Shown: in pieces, positions 53,677 to 61,140 of the stretch
How the letters are laid out: each line of letters starts with the position of its first letter
How positions within the stretch are numbered: the first letter of the stretch is position 1
Origin: Thermococcus sp. JdFR-02
GTDB taxonomy: Archaea > Methanobacteriota_B > Thermococci > Thermococcales > Thermococcaceae
Assembly (NCBI GenBank): GCA_002009975.1
Contig: MTLP01000042.1
Location: 186,001-250,000 of the forward strand
Length of the DNA stretch: 64,000 nucleotides
Direction: 5' to 3'
Made by a program: the position numbers and the translations under genes
The notes under the pieces: model-generated
Told to the model about the DNA's origin: nothing
Database searches by the model: none
What the model saw: the letters and a program-made list of their open reading frames with translations, nothing else

Positions 53677-53964
53677 GTGGAGCGAGAGATAAGCGAAGAA
53701 AAAATTCAAAAATACTTTGAAATAACGAGAAAAGCCCTGGAAAAGCTTGAAATTGCAGTACATGAAAAAAGCCTCCTCTATTCTGTTGCAAAAGACTTTT
53801 TAACCATGGCGAAAAGCTATTATGAGGATGCCAAATACTATTACGAAAAAGGAGACTATGTCACAGCATTCGCTGCTTTAAACTACGCCCATGGTTTCAT
53901 TGATGCTGGAGTAAGACTTGGAGTGTTTAAGGGTGAAGACGACAGATTATTTGCTTTTGGGTGA
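53677..53964 (+). CDS. DUF357 family protein
   Basis: 95 residues. Helical archaeal protein family; VEREISEEKIQKYFEITRKALEKL opens it and MAKSYYEDAKYYYEKGDYVTAFAALNYAHGFIDAGVRLG is the hallmark C-terminal half. Function unknown. I chose GTG 53677 because the family normally begins at this point and a TATA-like GATTTATAAGC (53634-53644) would start the mRNA near 53665; an upstream ATG at 53596 would overlap the methyltransferase gene and the promoter. Followed by UPF0212 after nine bases. Confidence 0.85.
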   Translation: MEREISEEKIQKYFEITRKALEKLEIAVHEKSLLYSVAKDFLTMAKSYYEDAKYYYEKGDYVTAFAALNYAHGFIDAGVRLGVFKGEDDRLFAFG

Positions 53965-53973
53965 GGTGAGAAG

Positions 53974-54363
53974 ATGGGGGATTATATAGTGGTGTTGGAA
54001 GCACCAATAATCGTGAGAGATGTCGAAACGGCAGAAGATGCAATAAACGTTGCTGTCTCAAAAGTCGCCAAGGCTTTGAATAAAGAAAAGCTTGATTTTG
54101 TGAAAGTTGAAATAGGCTACTCCCAATGTCCCGTGTGTGGAAGCCCCTTTGAAAGTGCCTTTGTGATCGGGAATGTTGGGCTGGTAGGGATTTATTTGAC
54201 GCTTAAAGTTTTTAATGCACAGAGTTTAGAGCATGCAGAGAGAATTGCAAAAGCTGTTGTTGGAAAAGCCTTAAGAAAAGTTCCGTTAAAGGTTTTTGAA
54301 ATCAAGGAAATGCACAATGGAAGAGAAGGGGAAGGAGTCCGTTTTGAAGGATCTCAAAACTAG
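53974..54363 (+). CDS. UPF0212 (DUF555) family protein
   Basis: 129 residues. Archaeal family of unknown function: MGDYIVVLEAPIIVRDVETAEDAINVAVSKV opening and GYSQCPVCGSPFESAFV near residue 46, a CxxC pair likely to bind zinc. The partner DUF357 gene is just upstream. Start ATG follows GAGGTGAGAAG. Confidence 0.88.
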   Translation: MGDYIVVLEAPIIVRDVETAEDAINVAVSKVAKALNKEKLDFVKVEIGYSQCPVCGSPFESAFVIGNVGLVGIYLTLKVFNAQSLEHAERIAKAVVGKALRKVPLKVFEIKEMHNGREGEGVRFEGSQN

Positions 54364-54389
54364 CTCCCTTTAATTTAAAAAAGAAAAAG

Positions 54390-54590
54390 CTAAGCTTCAA
54401 TAACTGCTATCACTTGTCCCTGAGAAACCTCTTCATTTTCTTTTATCAAAATTTTCACCCTTCCACTCGCTGGAGCGTTTATATGCATGGTAACCTCTTC
54501 TATCATGACTTCAGCTATCTCCTCTCCTAATTTGTATTTTAGAAAAGCTAGATTTTCATCGAGAATTATTAAAAAACAGAAAAACATCAC
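54390..54590 (-). CDS. degenerate lipoyl/biotinyl-domain protein without acceptor lysine
   Basis: 66 residues. The C-terminal 45 align by eye with a lipoyl domain: LGEEIAEVMIEEVTMHINAPASGRVK fits the usual EVETDKVTVEVEAPASG hairpin, but the acceptor Lys position is Glu (IEEV in place of TDKV). The first strands (MPKLG...) are also missing or replaced by hydrophobic MMFFCFLIIL. It cannot be lipoylated in the usual way. It is the last gene of the E1-alpha operon, overlapping DUF6506 by four bases. It may be a relic or a non-modified structural mimic. Confidence 0.7.
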   Translation of the reverse strand: MMFFCFLIILDENLAFLKYKLGEEIAEVMIEEVTMHINAPASGRVKILIKENEEVSQGQVIAVIEA

Positions 54591-54895
54591 TTGAAGATCT
54601 CATCGCCGCTCTTGTTTTCTAATCCTGGATGGATGTCAAACCTTACAACCCCAACTGGAACTTTTCCTTTTATTGCTTCTACTACTTTTGCCACCCCAAC
54701 ATGTCCAAATCCGCCGCAAAGTTCAATAGCAACGATCCCATCTTCAACAAGTTCTTTTGCCACCTCACAAGCTTCGTTATAATTTTTAACTCCAACTACG
54801 TGGAGTTCTACAATCGGTGTTGCAACTACAGCTCTGTGCTTTTTAGGGTCTGCCTCAGGGGCTACAAATATAAAGGCCGCTTTAAGCTCCCCCAT
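54587..54895 (-). CDS. DUF6506 family protein
   Basis: 102 residues. Compact alpha/beta protein: ELKAAFIFVAPEADPKKHRAV opening, VVGVKNYNEACEVAKELVEDGIVAIELCGGFGHVGVAKVVEAIKG and PVGVVRFDIHPGLENKSGDEIF are the family segments, with a conserved Cys, His and HPG loop that could be an active site. Function unknown. It lies in the dehydrogenase operon between the Trp-rich membrane protein and the degenerate lipoyl protein. Confidence 0.8.
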   Translation of the reverse strand: MGELKAAFIFVAPEADPKKHRAVVATPIVELHVVGVKNYNEACEVAKELVEDGIVAIELCGGFGHVGVAKVVEAIKGKVPVGVVRFDIHPGLENKSGDEIFK

Positions 54896-54930
54896 AGCCT
54901 TAATTCCTCCTTACGTTTTTACAATTTCAT

Positions 54931-55962
54931 TTACTCTTCCCACGACCAGGAAGGTGGAAATCCCGTTCTCTTTGATGGGAAGCATAGAGGTATCACAAAT
55001 CCCCAATGCACTCCAGCATACGCTAATACAAATGCTTGAAGCAAGTAGTAAGTATCTTCAGGAGAAGTTGGAGGCCATATGGATTTGGTTATTGCGATGC
55101 TCACCAAAACTGCTATGATTTGTATTATGATCACGCCTATGAGTCCTACAATAGCACCCAACGTTGGTGGCTTAATTTTTCTCCAGGGCCAGCCTTCAAA
55201 TATTACAAATACGCTCCAGTTAAAGCTACATCCCGCTCCAAACCATATTAAGAAGTATAGTGAGTACCCGCCTATTAGTGAAGCATATGGATTCTCTAAA
55301 GAGAAGTTAAAATATCCAAGTAATGATGCAAATGCTATTATTAGGAACACTACAGCCAGATTTATTGCCCAATATGTGATACCTGCTTCACCCTCTTTCA
55401 TATCTTTAGTCCAGTATGCTATAATACCTGAACCCAAAAGCCATTGGGTAGGAATAAACCACCATGCGGGCATAAGTCCTGGTTTGGGTAATACTATTAT
55501 TGTCACTATGACTAGTGAATACCAAAGTAAAAGATCCAATACTGTTTTTTTAGGCGGTGCAACTTTACCCCATAAATGGAATGAAAAGTCTGTTACTACT
55601 ATCCAAAAAAACAATCCTGCTAGTATTGGGAATCCATATGTTCCTAGATCAATTATCTTATCAGCCAGCCACCAACACAGCACTCCCAAGAACCAAGCCA
55701 CACTGAGCATCGTAATGCCACGAGCCCACCAATTCTCAATTTTGTTAAATGGCCAGTAGCCCCATACTACGAATGCAAAAACCCACCATAGAGCCCATAG
55801 ATACGTTCCAACTATATCAAGCCACTCTATATCGCAAATGGAAACTCTAGTAAACACCAAATGACCGATCCACCAGTTTAGTACAGAAGCTATAATTACA
55901 GCGAGCATTACTGGCCAATGATATCCCCATTTTAGTTTTTCACCTTTTTCTATCTCAACCAA
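54931..55962 (-). CDS. tryptophan-rich multi-spanning membrane protein
   Basis: 343 residues with about nine or ten membrane segments and 31 tryptophans (about 9 percent), an exceptional level. Trp-Trp pairs occur at LNWWIG, ALWWVF, NWWARG, LCWWLA and PAWWFI. No transporter family recognised. TTG 55962 is the start, seven bases after GGAGGC. Position between the VOC protein and DUF6506 in the dehydrogenase operon suggests that it handles the substrate or product of the complex, or scaffolds it at the membrane; this is inference. Confidence 0.75.
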   Translation of the reverse strand: MVEIEKGEKLKWGYHWPVMLAVIIASVLNWWIGHLVFTRVSICDIEWLDIVGTYLWALWWVFAFVVWGYWPFNKIENWWARGITMLSVAWFLGVLCWWLADKIIDLGTYGFPILAGLFFWIVVTDFSFHLWGKVAPPKKTVLDLLLWYSLVIVTIIVLPKPGLMPAWWFIPTQWLLGSGIIAYWTKDMKEGEAGITYWAINLAVVFLIIAFASLLGYFNFSLENPYASLIGGYSLYFLIWFGAGCSFNWSVFVIFEGWPWRKIKPPTLGAIVGLIGVIIIQIIAVLVSIAITKSIWPPTSPEDTYYLLQAFVLAYAGVHWGFVIPLCFPSKRTGFPPSWSWEE

Positions 55963-56022
55963 GTTTTTCGCCTCCTATGTTTTAAACAAAGAATTAAGAA
56001 GAGAGTAGATACCCTTGCATAC

Positions 56023-56538
56023 CTACTCCTTTGATTCTTTTTCAGATTCAGGCGGGTATACCGCATCAGGTTCTGGCCACTCAAAGTCTGGTGGCATGTT
56101 GTAAATTTCTGCAATAAACTTTAGATTTTCCTCAGTGGTTAGATAAGTGTAAGTAAGGCCATACCATGTACCGCCTTGTAAGATCTTGTGACCTTTAGCG
56201 CGGAAGAATTTCATGGCTTCCTCATAATTATCAACTGCAAATGCCACATGATGCAATCCTTCTCCACAAGTGCGTAGAAACTCTGCATAAATGCTTTTTT
56301 CATCTTTAGGCTCGATTAGCTCCCATTGAACATTGCCGATATTACAAAGAGCAATACGCATAGCATAATCTTCCCTTTTTTCCCTGATAATCATGTTTTC
56401 CACAGTTTTTGGGTCAAATTCATATATTTTCCATGGTCCTATACCATACTCATCAGCATATTTTTTAACTGCTTCATCTAAATCTCTCACTACTACAGCT
56501 ACTTGGAGCACATTTTTAAATATGGGCTTCTCCACTAT
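56023..56538 (-). CDS. VOC-family (glyoxalase/epimerase-like) protein
   Basis: 171 residues. Two beta-alpha-beta-beta modules: FKNVLQVAVVVRDLDEAVKKYADEYGIGPW opens the first, EGLHHVAFAVDNYEEAMKFFRAKGHKIL the second; the His and Glu ligands of a metal site (Q/H in LQVAV, E in WELIEPK, H in LHHVAF, E in FIAEIYN) can be picked out. Similar to methylmalonyl-CoA epimerase and lactoylglutathione lyase relatives. In the operon it may isomerise or hydrate the substrate of the dehydrogenase. GTG 56538 lies five bases after AAGGTGA; starts at 56544 or 56574 are possible. Confidence 0.8.
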   Translation of the reverse strand: MVEKPIFKNVLQVAVVVRDLDEAVKKYADEYGIGPWKIYEFDPKTVENMIIREKREDYAMRIALCNIGNVQWELIEPKDEKSIYAEFLRTCGEGLHHVAFAVDNYEEAMKFFRAKGHKILQGGTWYGLTYTYLTTEENLKFIAEIYNMPPDFEWPEPDAVYPPESEKESKE

Positions 56539-56576
56539 TTTCACCTTCTTCTCACGTCTAAAAATAAAAAACAAAA

Positions 56577-57560
56577 TTAAAGAACATCTCTAACAGCTTT
56601 TTCAATCTTTTCAGAACTTGGTATCCACTCTTTCTCTAGAGCCGGGCTAAATGGAACTGGCGTTGCTGGAGGTGTGATTATCTTAACCGGAGCTTTTAGA
56701 GCATCAAATGCTTTACTTACAGCCAATGCCGCGATGTCTGTTGCAAAGCCACATCTTGGATACCCTTCATCTACAACAACTAATCTCCCAGTCTTCTTTA
56801 TGGAATTGAGTATTGTATCAACATCTAAAGGCACCAAAGTCCTTGGATCAACTACTTCAACACTTATACCCTCTTCTTCGAGCTTCTTTGCAACCTCTAA
56901 TGATTTATGAACCATCGCCGCTGTTGCAACTATTGTAACATCCTTTCCTTCTTTCTTAATATCTGCCTCTCCTAATGGAATTGAATAAGGTTCTTCTGGG
57001 ACTGGACCTTTAATGCCATAAAGCCCTTTATGTTCTATGAAAACTACTGGATCATCATCCTCAATTGAGGAAATTAGCAATCCTTTTGCATCATAAGGAG
57101 TAGATGGCATTACCACCTTAAGTCCAGGTACATGGATAAAAAGTGCATGGAGTGATTGTGAGTGCTGTGCAGCTGCTGCAAATCCTGCTCCACAGGTTGT
57201 TCTTAAAACCATAGGAATTTTAGCTTTTCCACCGAACATATATCTTATCTTTGCAGCTTGGTTGTAGATTTGGTCATAGGCAACTCCTAAGAAATCTATG
57301 AACATGAGCTCCACTACCGGTCTCAAAAGACCTGCAGCAGCTGCTCCTACAGCGGTTCCAATAAAGCCACTCTCTGCGATTGGGGTATCCTTAACTCTCT
57401 CTGATCCATATTTTTCATAAAGCCCTTTTGTCACTCCAAATATTCCTCCATAAACTCCCACGTCTTCACCCATGACAATAACTTTTTCATCTTTTGACAT
57501 CTCGTAATCTAGAGCTTCATTGAGAGCTTCTGCAAAAGTGATCTCTCTCACCACTGCCAT
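56577..57560 (-). CDS. 2-oxoacid/acetoin dehydrogenase E1 component, beta subunit
   Basis: 327 residues. Partner of E1 alpha in the thiamine-diphosphate decarboxylase. EALNEALDYEMSKDEKVIVMGEDVGVYGG opens it, and the PDH-beta features (ESGFIGTAVGAAAAGLRP-like loop near residue 63, VDEGYPRCGFATDIAAL near 264) are intact. The complex oxidises a 2-oxoacid or acetoin to an acyl-CoA. Overlaps E1 alpha by 13 bases. Confidence 0.9.
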   Translation of the reverse strand: MAVVREITFAEALNEALDYEMSKDEKVIVMGEDVGVYGGIFGVTKGLYEKYGSERVKDTPIAESGFIGTAVGAAAAGLLRPVVELMFIDFLGVAYDQIYNQAAKIRYMFGGKAKIPMVLRTTCGAGFAAAAQHSQSLHALFIHVPGLKVVMPSTPYDAKGLLISSIEDDDPVVFIEHKGLYGIKGPVPEEPYSIPLGEADIKKEGKDVTIVATAAMVHKSLEVAKKLEEEGISVEVVDPRTLVPLDVDTILNSIKKTGRLVVVDEGYPRCGFATDIAALAVSKAFDALKAPVKIITPPATPVPFSPALEKEWIPSSEKIEKAVRDVL

Positions 57561-58552
57561 ACTAACACCCCCTTGGTTGGTGTTGAGAAAACATCTTCAA
57601 CAACATCCTCCTTAGTTGGCCATGGACTTTCTTCTGCAAACTTCACAGCCTCTTCAATCTCCTTTCTTGCCTTTTCCCACATCTTTTCAAGTTCTTCTTT
57701 TGTAGCAATGCCCTTCTTTAGAAGAACGTCTTCAAAAATCTTAATTGGATCTTTGTTATTCTTCCACCACTCTATCTCTTCTTTTGATCTGTAAACCTCA
57801 GGATCACCCTCAAAGTGTCCTCTGAACCTGTAGGTCTTCACTTCTATTAAAGTTGGTCCTTCTCCTCTTCTCGCCCTTTCAATGGCTTCCTTAGCAACTT
57901 CATACACAGCCAAAACATCTTGCCCATCCACTGCGACACCAGGGATCCCATATGCTTTTCCTCTTTCTGCAACGCTCTTAATTGTCTGTTGCTTTGAGTA
58001 TGGGAGGGATATTTGATATAAATTATTCTCACAAACAAATACTACTGGAAGCTTCCATATTGATGCTATGTTTATTCCTTCATGGAAATTTTGCTGGTTT
58101 GAAGCACCTTCACCAAAGAAGGCAACTGCAACGCTGTCAAGACCGTTTAGCTTTATCCCTAACGCCGCACCTACTGCATGTGGAATTCCGCCACCAACGA
58201 TACCATTTGCTCCCAATTCACCAATCTCAACATCAGCGATGTGCATTGAGCCACCTTTACCTTTACATATTCCCGTCTTCTTTCCAAAGAGCTCAGCCAT
58301 TGAAGCCTTTATACAACCTCCTTTTGCAATGTAATGACCATGACCTCTGTGTGTGCTTGTTATAAAGTCATCTTTTCTTAAATGCGCCATGATACCTACT
58401 GCAACTGCTTCCTCACCAACGTATAAGTGAACAAATCCCGGAACTTTTCCCTGTGCAAAAAGTTCTGCGACTCTTTCTTCATGTACTCTAATCCTTACCA
58501 TGGTCTCATACATCCACAATAGGGTTTCTTTCGGAATTTCCTCCACAACCAT
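57548..58552 (-). CDS. 2-oxoacid/acetoin dehydrogenase E1 component, alpha subunit
   Basis: 334 residues. Thiamine diphosphate loop FFGEGASNQQNFHEGINIASIWKLPVVFVCENNLYQIS near residue 158 (GEGA instead of GDGA, Mg ligands otherwise normal), THRGHGHYIAKGG near 71 and the YRFRGHFEGDPEVYR loop near 258. Resembles AcoA/PdhA. ATG 58552 is chosen because GGAGG ends seven bases upstream; ATG 58567 overlaps that site. Heads the minus-strand operon. Thermococcales usually oxidise 2-oxoacids by ferredoxin oxidoreductases, so an NAD-type complex is unusual. Confidence 0.9.
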   Translation of the reverse strand: MVVEEIPKETLLWMYETMVRIRVHEERVAELFAQGKVPGFVHLYVGEEAVAVGIMAHLRKDDFITSTHRGHGHYIAKGGCIKASMAELFGKKTGICKGKGGSMHIADVEIGELGANGIVGGGIPHAVGAALGIKLNGLDSVAVAFFGEGASNQQNFHEGINIASIWKLPVVFVCENNLYQISLPYSKQQTIKSVAERGKAYGIPGVAVDGQDVLAVYEVAKEAIERARRGEGPTLIEVKTYRFRGHFEGDPEVYRSKEEIEWWKNNKDPIKIFEDVLLKKGIATKEELEKMWEKARKEIEEAVKFAEESPWPTKEDVVEDVFSTPTKGVLVWQW

Positions 58553-58724
58553 TTTATTTTCCTCCATAGGTTTTAGATTGTATCAAGACTGTTCTAGAGT
58601 TTATCAAGAACAGACTTTAGTCGATATAGTAGTTTGTAAAACTACTATATACGTTTTTCGCAAACGTTATATATTTATGACAACTATTAATGCATAAAAA
58701 CATTGTCACGTGGGGGCAAAAATT
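58553..58724. promoter_or_regulatory. divergent operator region between dehydrogenase operons
   Basis: 172 bases with three inverted repeats: CTGTTCT/AGAACAG (58589-58595 and 58607-58613), the perfect 27-base palindrome ATATAGTAGTTT-GTA-AAACTACTATAT (58624-58650), and ACGTTT-TTCGC-AAACGT (58651-58667). TATCAAGA repeats at 58581 and 58602, 21 bases apart. The plus TATA box TTATATATTTA is at 58667-58677, giving an mRNA start near 58698 for the lipoyl gene. Confidence 0.65.
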
Positions 58725-58970
58725 ATGACAAAAATAAATATAATTATGCCAAAATTTGGAATGACAATGCAAAAAGGGACAATAATAGAGTGGAAGAAAA
58801 CAGTGGGTGAAAAAGTGGAGAAAGGAGAAGTTATAGCAGTTGTAGAATCCGAAAAAATAACGGGGGAAATAGAAGCTCCAGCATCTGGAATATTAGCGGA
58901 GATTTTATATGAAGTAGGTGCTGAAGTCCCTGTGGGCGAGAGAATAGCCATAATTGAAACGGAAGAGTGA
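58725..58970 (+). CDS. free-standing lipoyl-domain protein
   Basis: 81 residues, a complete lipoyl domain: INIIMPKFGMTMQKGTIIEWKKTVGEKVEKGEVIAVVESEKITGEIEAPASG with the acceptor Lys in ESEKI (about residue 43). It serves as the swinging arm for the E1/E2 complex although it is not fused to E2. ATG 58725 has GGGGG eight bases upstream; an earlier start at 58710 would overlap that site. It overlaps no gene; E2 starts five bases after its stop. Confidence 0.9.
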   Translation: MTKINIIMPKFGMTMQKGTIIEWKKTVGEKVEKGEVIAVVESEKITGEIEAPASGILAEILYEVGAEVPVGERIAIIETEE

Positions 58971-58974
58971 TCAT

Positions 58975-59793
58975 ATGGTGAGTGAAGAAGTTAGAATGAT
59001 AGCTGAGCAATACGATATTGATTTGTCCAAAATAAAAGGTTCTGGTCCTAATGGAGAAGTCACTCTCCATGACCTCGAAGCCTATATAAAGGAGCATTTT
59101 TATCCAAAAGTAAAGCAAGAAGTTAAGATCTTCGGGATTAGGAAGGTCATAGCAGACAGGCTCTCAAAAAGTTACAGAGAAGCAGTTCATGTAACACTTA
59201 ACATGGAGATTGAGATGGACAAACTCATTGAGATTAGAGGGAAACTGGCAGAAAAACTTGAAAAAAAGCCTTCCTATACGGTTTTAATGCTTAAATGCAT
59301 TGCAAAAGCAATTAGAGACTTCATAGAAATAAATGCAACAATGGAAGGAGACAAGATAATTATTTATGATGACATTAATATAAACGTGGCTGTAGACAGT
59401 CCAATAGGCTTAATAACACCAGTTATTAGAAATGTAGATAGAAAAAGCTTAGAAGAACTTTTGAATGACTATCAGGGCTTAGTTGAGAGGGTTAAAAAGG
59501 GTATCCTTAAGGAGAAGGATTTTGTTGGAGGGACTTTTACAATAACAAATCTCGGCATGTTTGGGATTGATTCTTTTACCCCAATTATCAATCCACCACA
59601 AATAGCAATTTTGGGGCTTAACAGAATTGTAAAAAAGCCTGTAATAAAAGATGGAAAAGTTGAGAGCTGCAATGTCATGAATGTATCCTTAAGCTTTGAC
59701 CATAGGGCAATAGATGGAGCTCCAGCTGCTAAGTTTTTGCAAAAAGTAAAATATTACATAGAGAACCCAGAGGAAGTGTTTAGAGTTGAGTGA
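58975..59793 (+). CDS. dihydrolipoyl acyltransferase (E2) without lipoyl domain
   Basis: 272 residues. An E1/E3-binding domain (EVRMIAEQYDIDLSKIKGSGPNGEVTLHDLEAYI, residues 6-39) followed by the catalytic 2-oxoacid dehydrogenase acyltransferase fold from about 55, ending with the HxxxDG motif in SLSFDHRAIDGAPAAKFL near 245 (His and Asp present). The lipoyl domain is encoded separately just upstream. ATG 58975 is chosen over 58954. The stop overlaps the next gene by eight bases. Confidence 0.9.
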   Translation: MVSEEVRMIAEQYDIDLSKIKGSGPNGEVTLHDLEAYIKEHFYPKVKQEVKIFGIRKVIADRLSKSYREAVHVTLNMEIEMDKLIEIRGKLAEKLEKKPSYTVLMLKCIAKAIRDFIEINATMEGDKIIIYDDININVAVDSPIGLITPVIRNVDRKSLEELLNDYQGLVERVKKGILKEKDFVGGTFTITNLGMFGIDSFTPIINPPQIAILGLNRIVKKPVIKDGKVESCNVMNVSLSFDHRAIDGAPAAKFLQKVKYYIENPEEVFRVE

Positions 59794-60163
59794 ATGGAAA
59801 AGGTATGTCATAGAAATCGGCATGGGAATTGATCAACACGGTCAAGATTCAACAAAGGCTAGCATAAAAGCAGTTAAAGATGCTATAAGTAGAGTTTGTG
59901 CCGTTGGACTACTCGAGTTGTTTGGGCTTGATTTTGAAAAAGATGTAAAGGTTGAAGCCCTCATAGGTGTCCCTTACCCAGAAAAAGTCGACATTGAGAA
60001 AGTTTGTGAAGCTATTCCCTTAAAGTGTGAGAAAGCTATTACAGTTGTTAGCGGAGGATTAAGCGGTCCAGGTATTATCCTTGAAGAGTTTGGAGATAAA
60101 ACGAATGAAATACTTATTGCACTCGCATTCATCACAGTATACGTAAGGAGAGAAAGCATATGA
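59786..60163 (+). CDS. Lin0512 family protein
   Basis: 125 residues. RYVIEIGMGIDQHGQDSTKASIKAVKDAISR is the family opening, with PYPEKVD and VVSGGLSGPGI later. Function unknown; the family is often found near AcoX-type loci (family knowledge, to be checked). TTG 59786 lies nine bases after GAGGAAG and overlaps the E2 stop. It overlaps acoX by four bases. Confidence 0.8.
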   Translation: MSEWKRYVIEIGMGIDQHGQDSTKASIKAVKDAISRVCAVGLLELFGLDFEKDVKVEALIGVPYPEKVDIEKVCEAIPLKCEKAITVVSGGLSGPGIILEEFGDKTNEILIALAFITVYVRRESI

Positions 60164-61140
60164 AAAAAACTACGGTTGGCATCATCGCAAATCCCGAATC
60201 TGGAAGGGACATAAGGCGATTAGTGGCACATGCTAGTGTTTTTGATAATATGGAGAAGGTCAACATAGTCGAAAGACTTTTACTCACACTTCAAGATTTA
60301 GGTGTTGAGAAAGTTTTAGCTATGCCAGAAACCTTTGGAATCATTCCTGCAGCCACACATGCCATAGAAGACCATTTGAAGATTGAAGTTGAAGTTATCC
60401 CAATGAGAGTTTTTGGAAATTGGGAGGACACATTTGAGGCTGCAAAGTTAATGAAAGATAAAGTAAGCGTAATAATTGTCATTGGGGGAGACGGGACTAA
60501 CAGAATTGTTGCAAAAGTCTGTGAGGATATACCAATAATGCCAATCTCAACAGGAACCAACAATGTATTTCCCTATATGATAGAGGCTACAATAGCAGGT
60601 GAAGCAGTTGCAGCTATAGCTATGGGTATCGTAAAACCTGAAGAAGGTACTTACAAAGCTAAAAGGGTTGAGATTTTTGAAGATGGGAATTTGAAGGATA
60701 TAGCTCTAATTGATGTTGTTGCAACAATGCATTCATTTATAGGTTCAAGAGCTGTGTGGAAGCCAGAATACTTAAAAGAAATTGTTGTTAGCAGGTGTTC
60801 ACCTTCAAACATCGGGTTAAGCTCAATCCCAGGGATACTGAAAGAGATAACAGAGAGAGATGATTTAGGAATGTATATTGAAGTTGGGGAAGGTAGGAAA
60901 GTAAAAGCTCCGATAGCTCCAGGAGTTCTAAGAGAAGTGAGCATTAAAAGCTATAAAACTTTAAAACTTGGTGAAGAAGTTGAGATAAAGACAACTCCAG
61001 CTTTATTTGCTTTAGATGGGGAAAGGGAAGTTGAGATTGAAGGTGAGGTTATAGTGAAAGTTACAAGAAATGGACCGAGAGTTATAGATTATCAAAAAAC
61101 CCTAAAAATTGCAGCTGAACGGGGATTCTTTGAAGACTAA
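60160..61140 (+). CDS. acoX: AcoX-like protein, NAD kinase fold
   Basis: 326 residues. ATP-NAD kinase superfamily: VIIVIGGDGTNRIVAKVC near residue 104 (GGDG loop) and PISTGTNNVFPYMIEATIAGEAVA near 128 replace the usual kinase segments. AcoX proteins are encoded next to acetoin dehydrogenase genes in bacteria, and their role there is still unclear. Here it ends the plus operon after lipoyl, E2 and Lin0512. Its end overlaps the lipoate ligase gene on the other strand by four bases. Confidence 0.85.
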   Translation: MKKTTVGIIANPESGRDIRRLVAHASVFDNMEKVNIVERLLLTLQDLGVEKVLAMPETFGIIPAATHAIEDHLKIEVEVIPMRVFGNWEDTFEAAKLMKDKVSVIIVIGGDGTNRIVAKVCEDIPIMPISTGTNNVFPYMIEATIAGEAVAAIAMGIVKPEEGTYKAKRVEIFEDGNLKDIALIDVVATMHSFIGSRAVWKPEYLKEIVVSRCSPSNIGLSSIPGILKEITERDDLGMYIEVGEGRKVKAPIAPGVLREVSIKSYKTLKLGEEVEIKTTPALFALDGEREVEIEGEVIVKVTRNGPRVIDYQKTLKIAAERGFFED

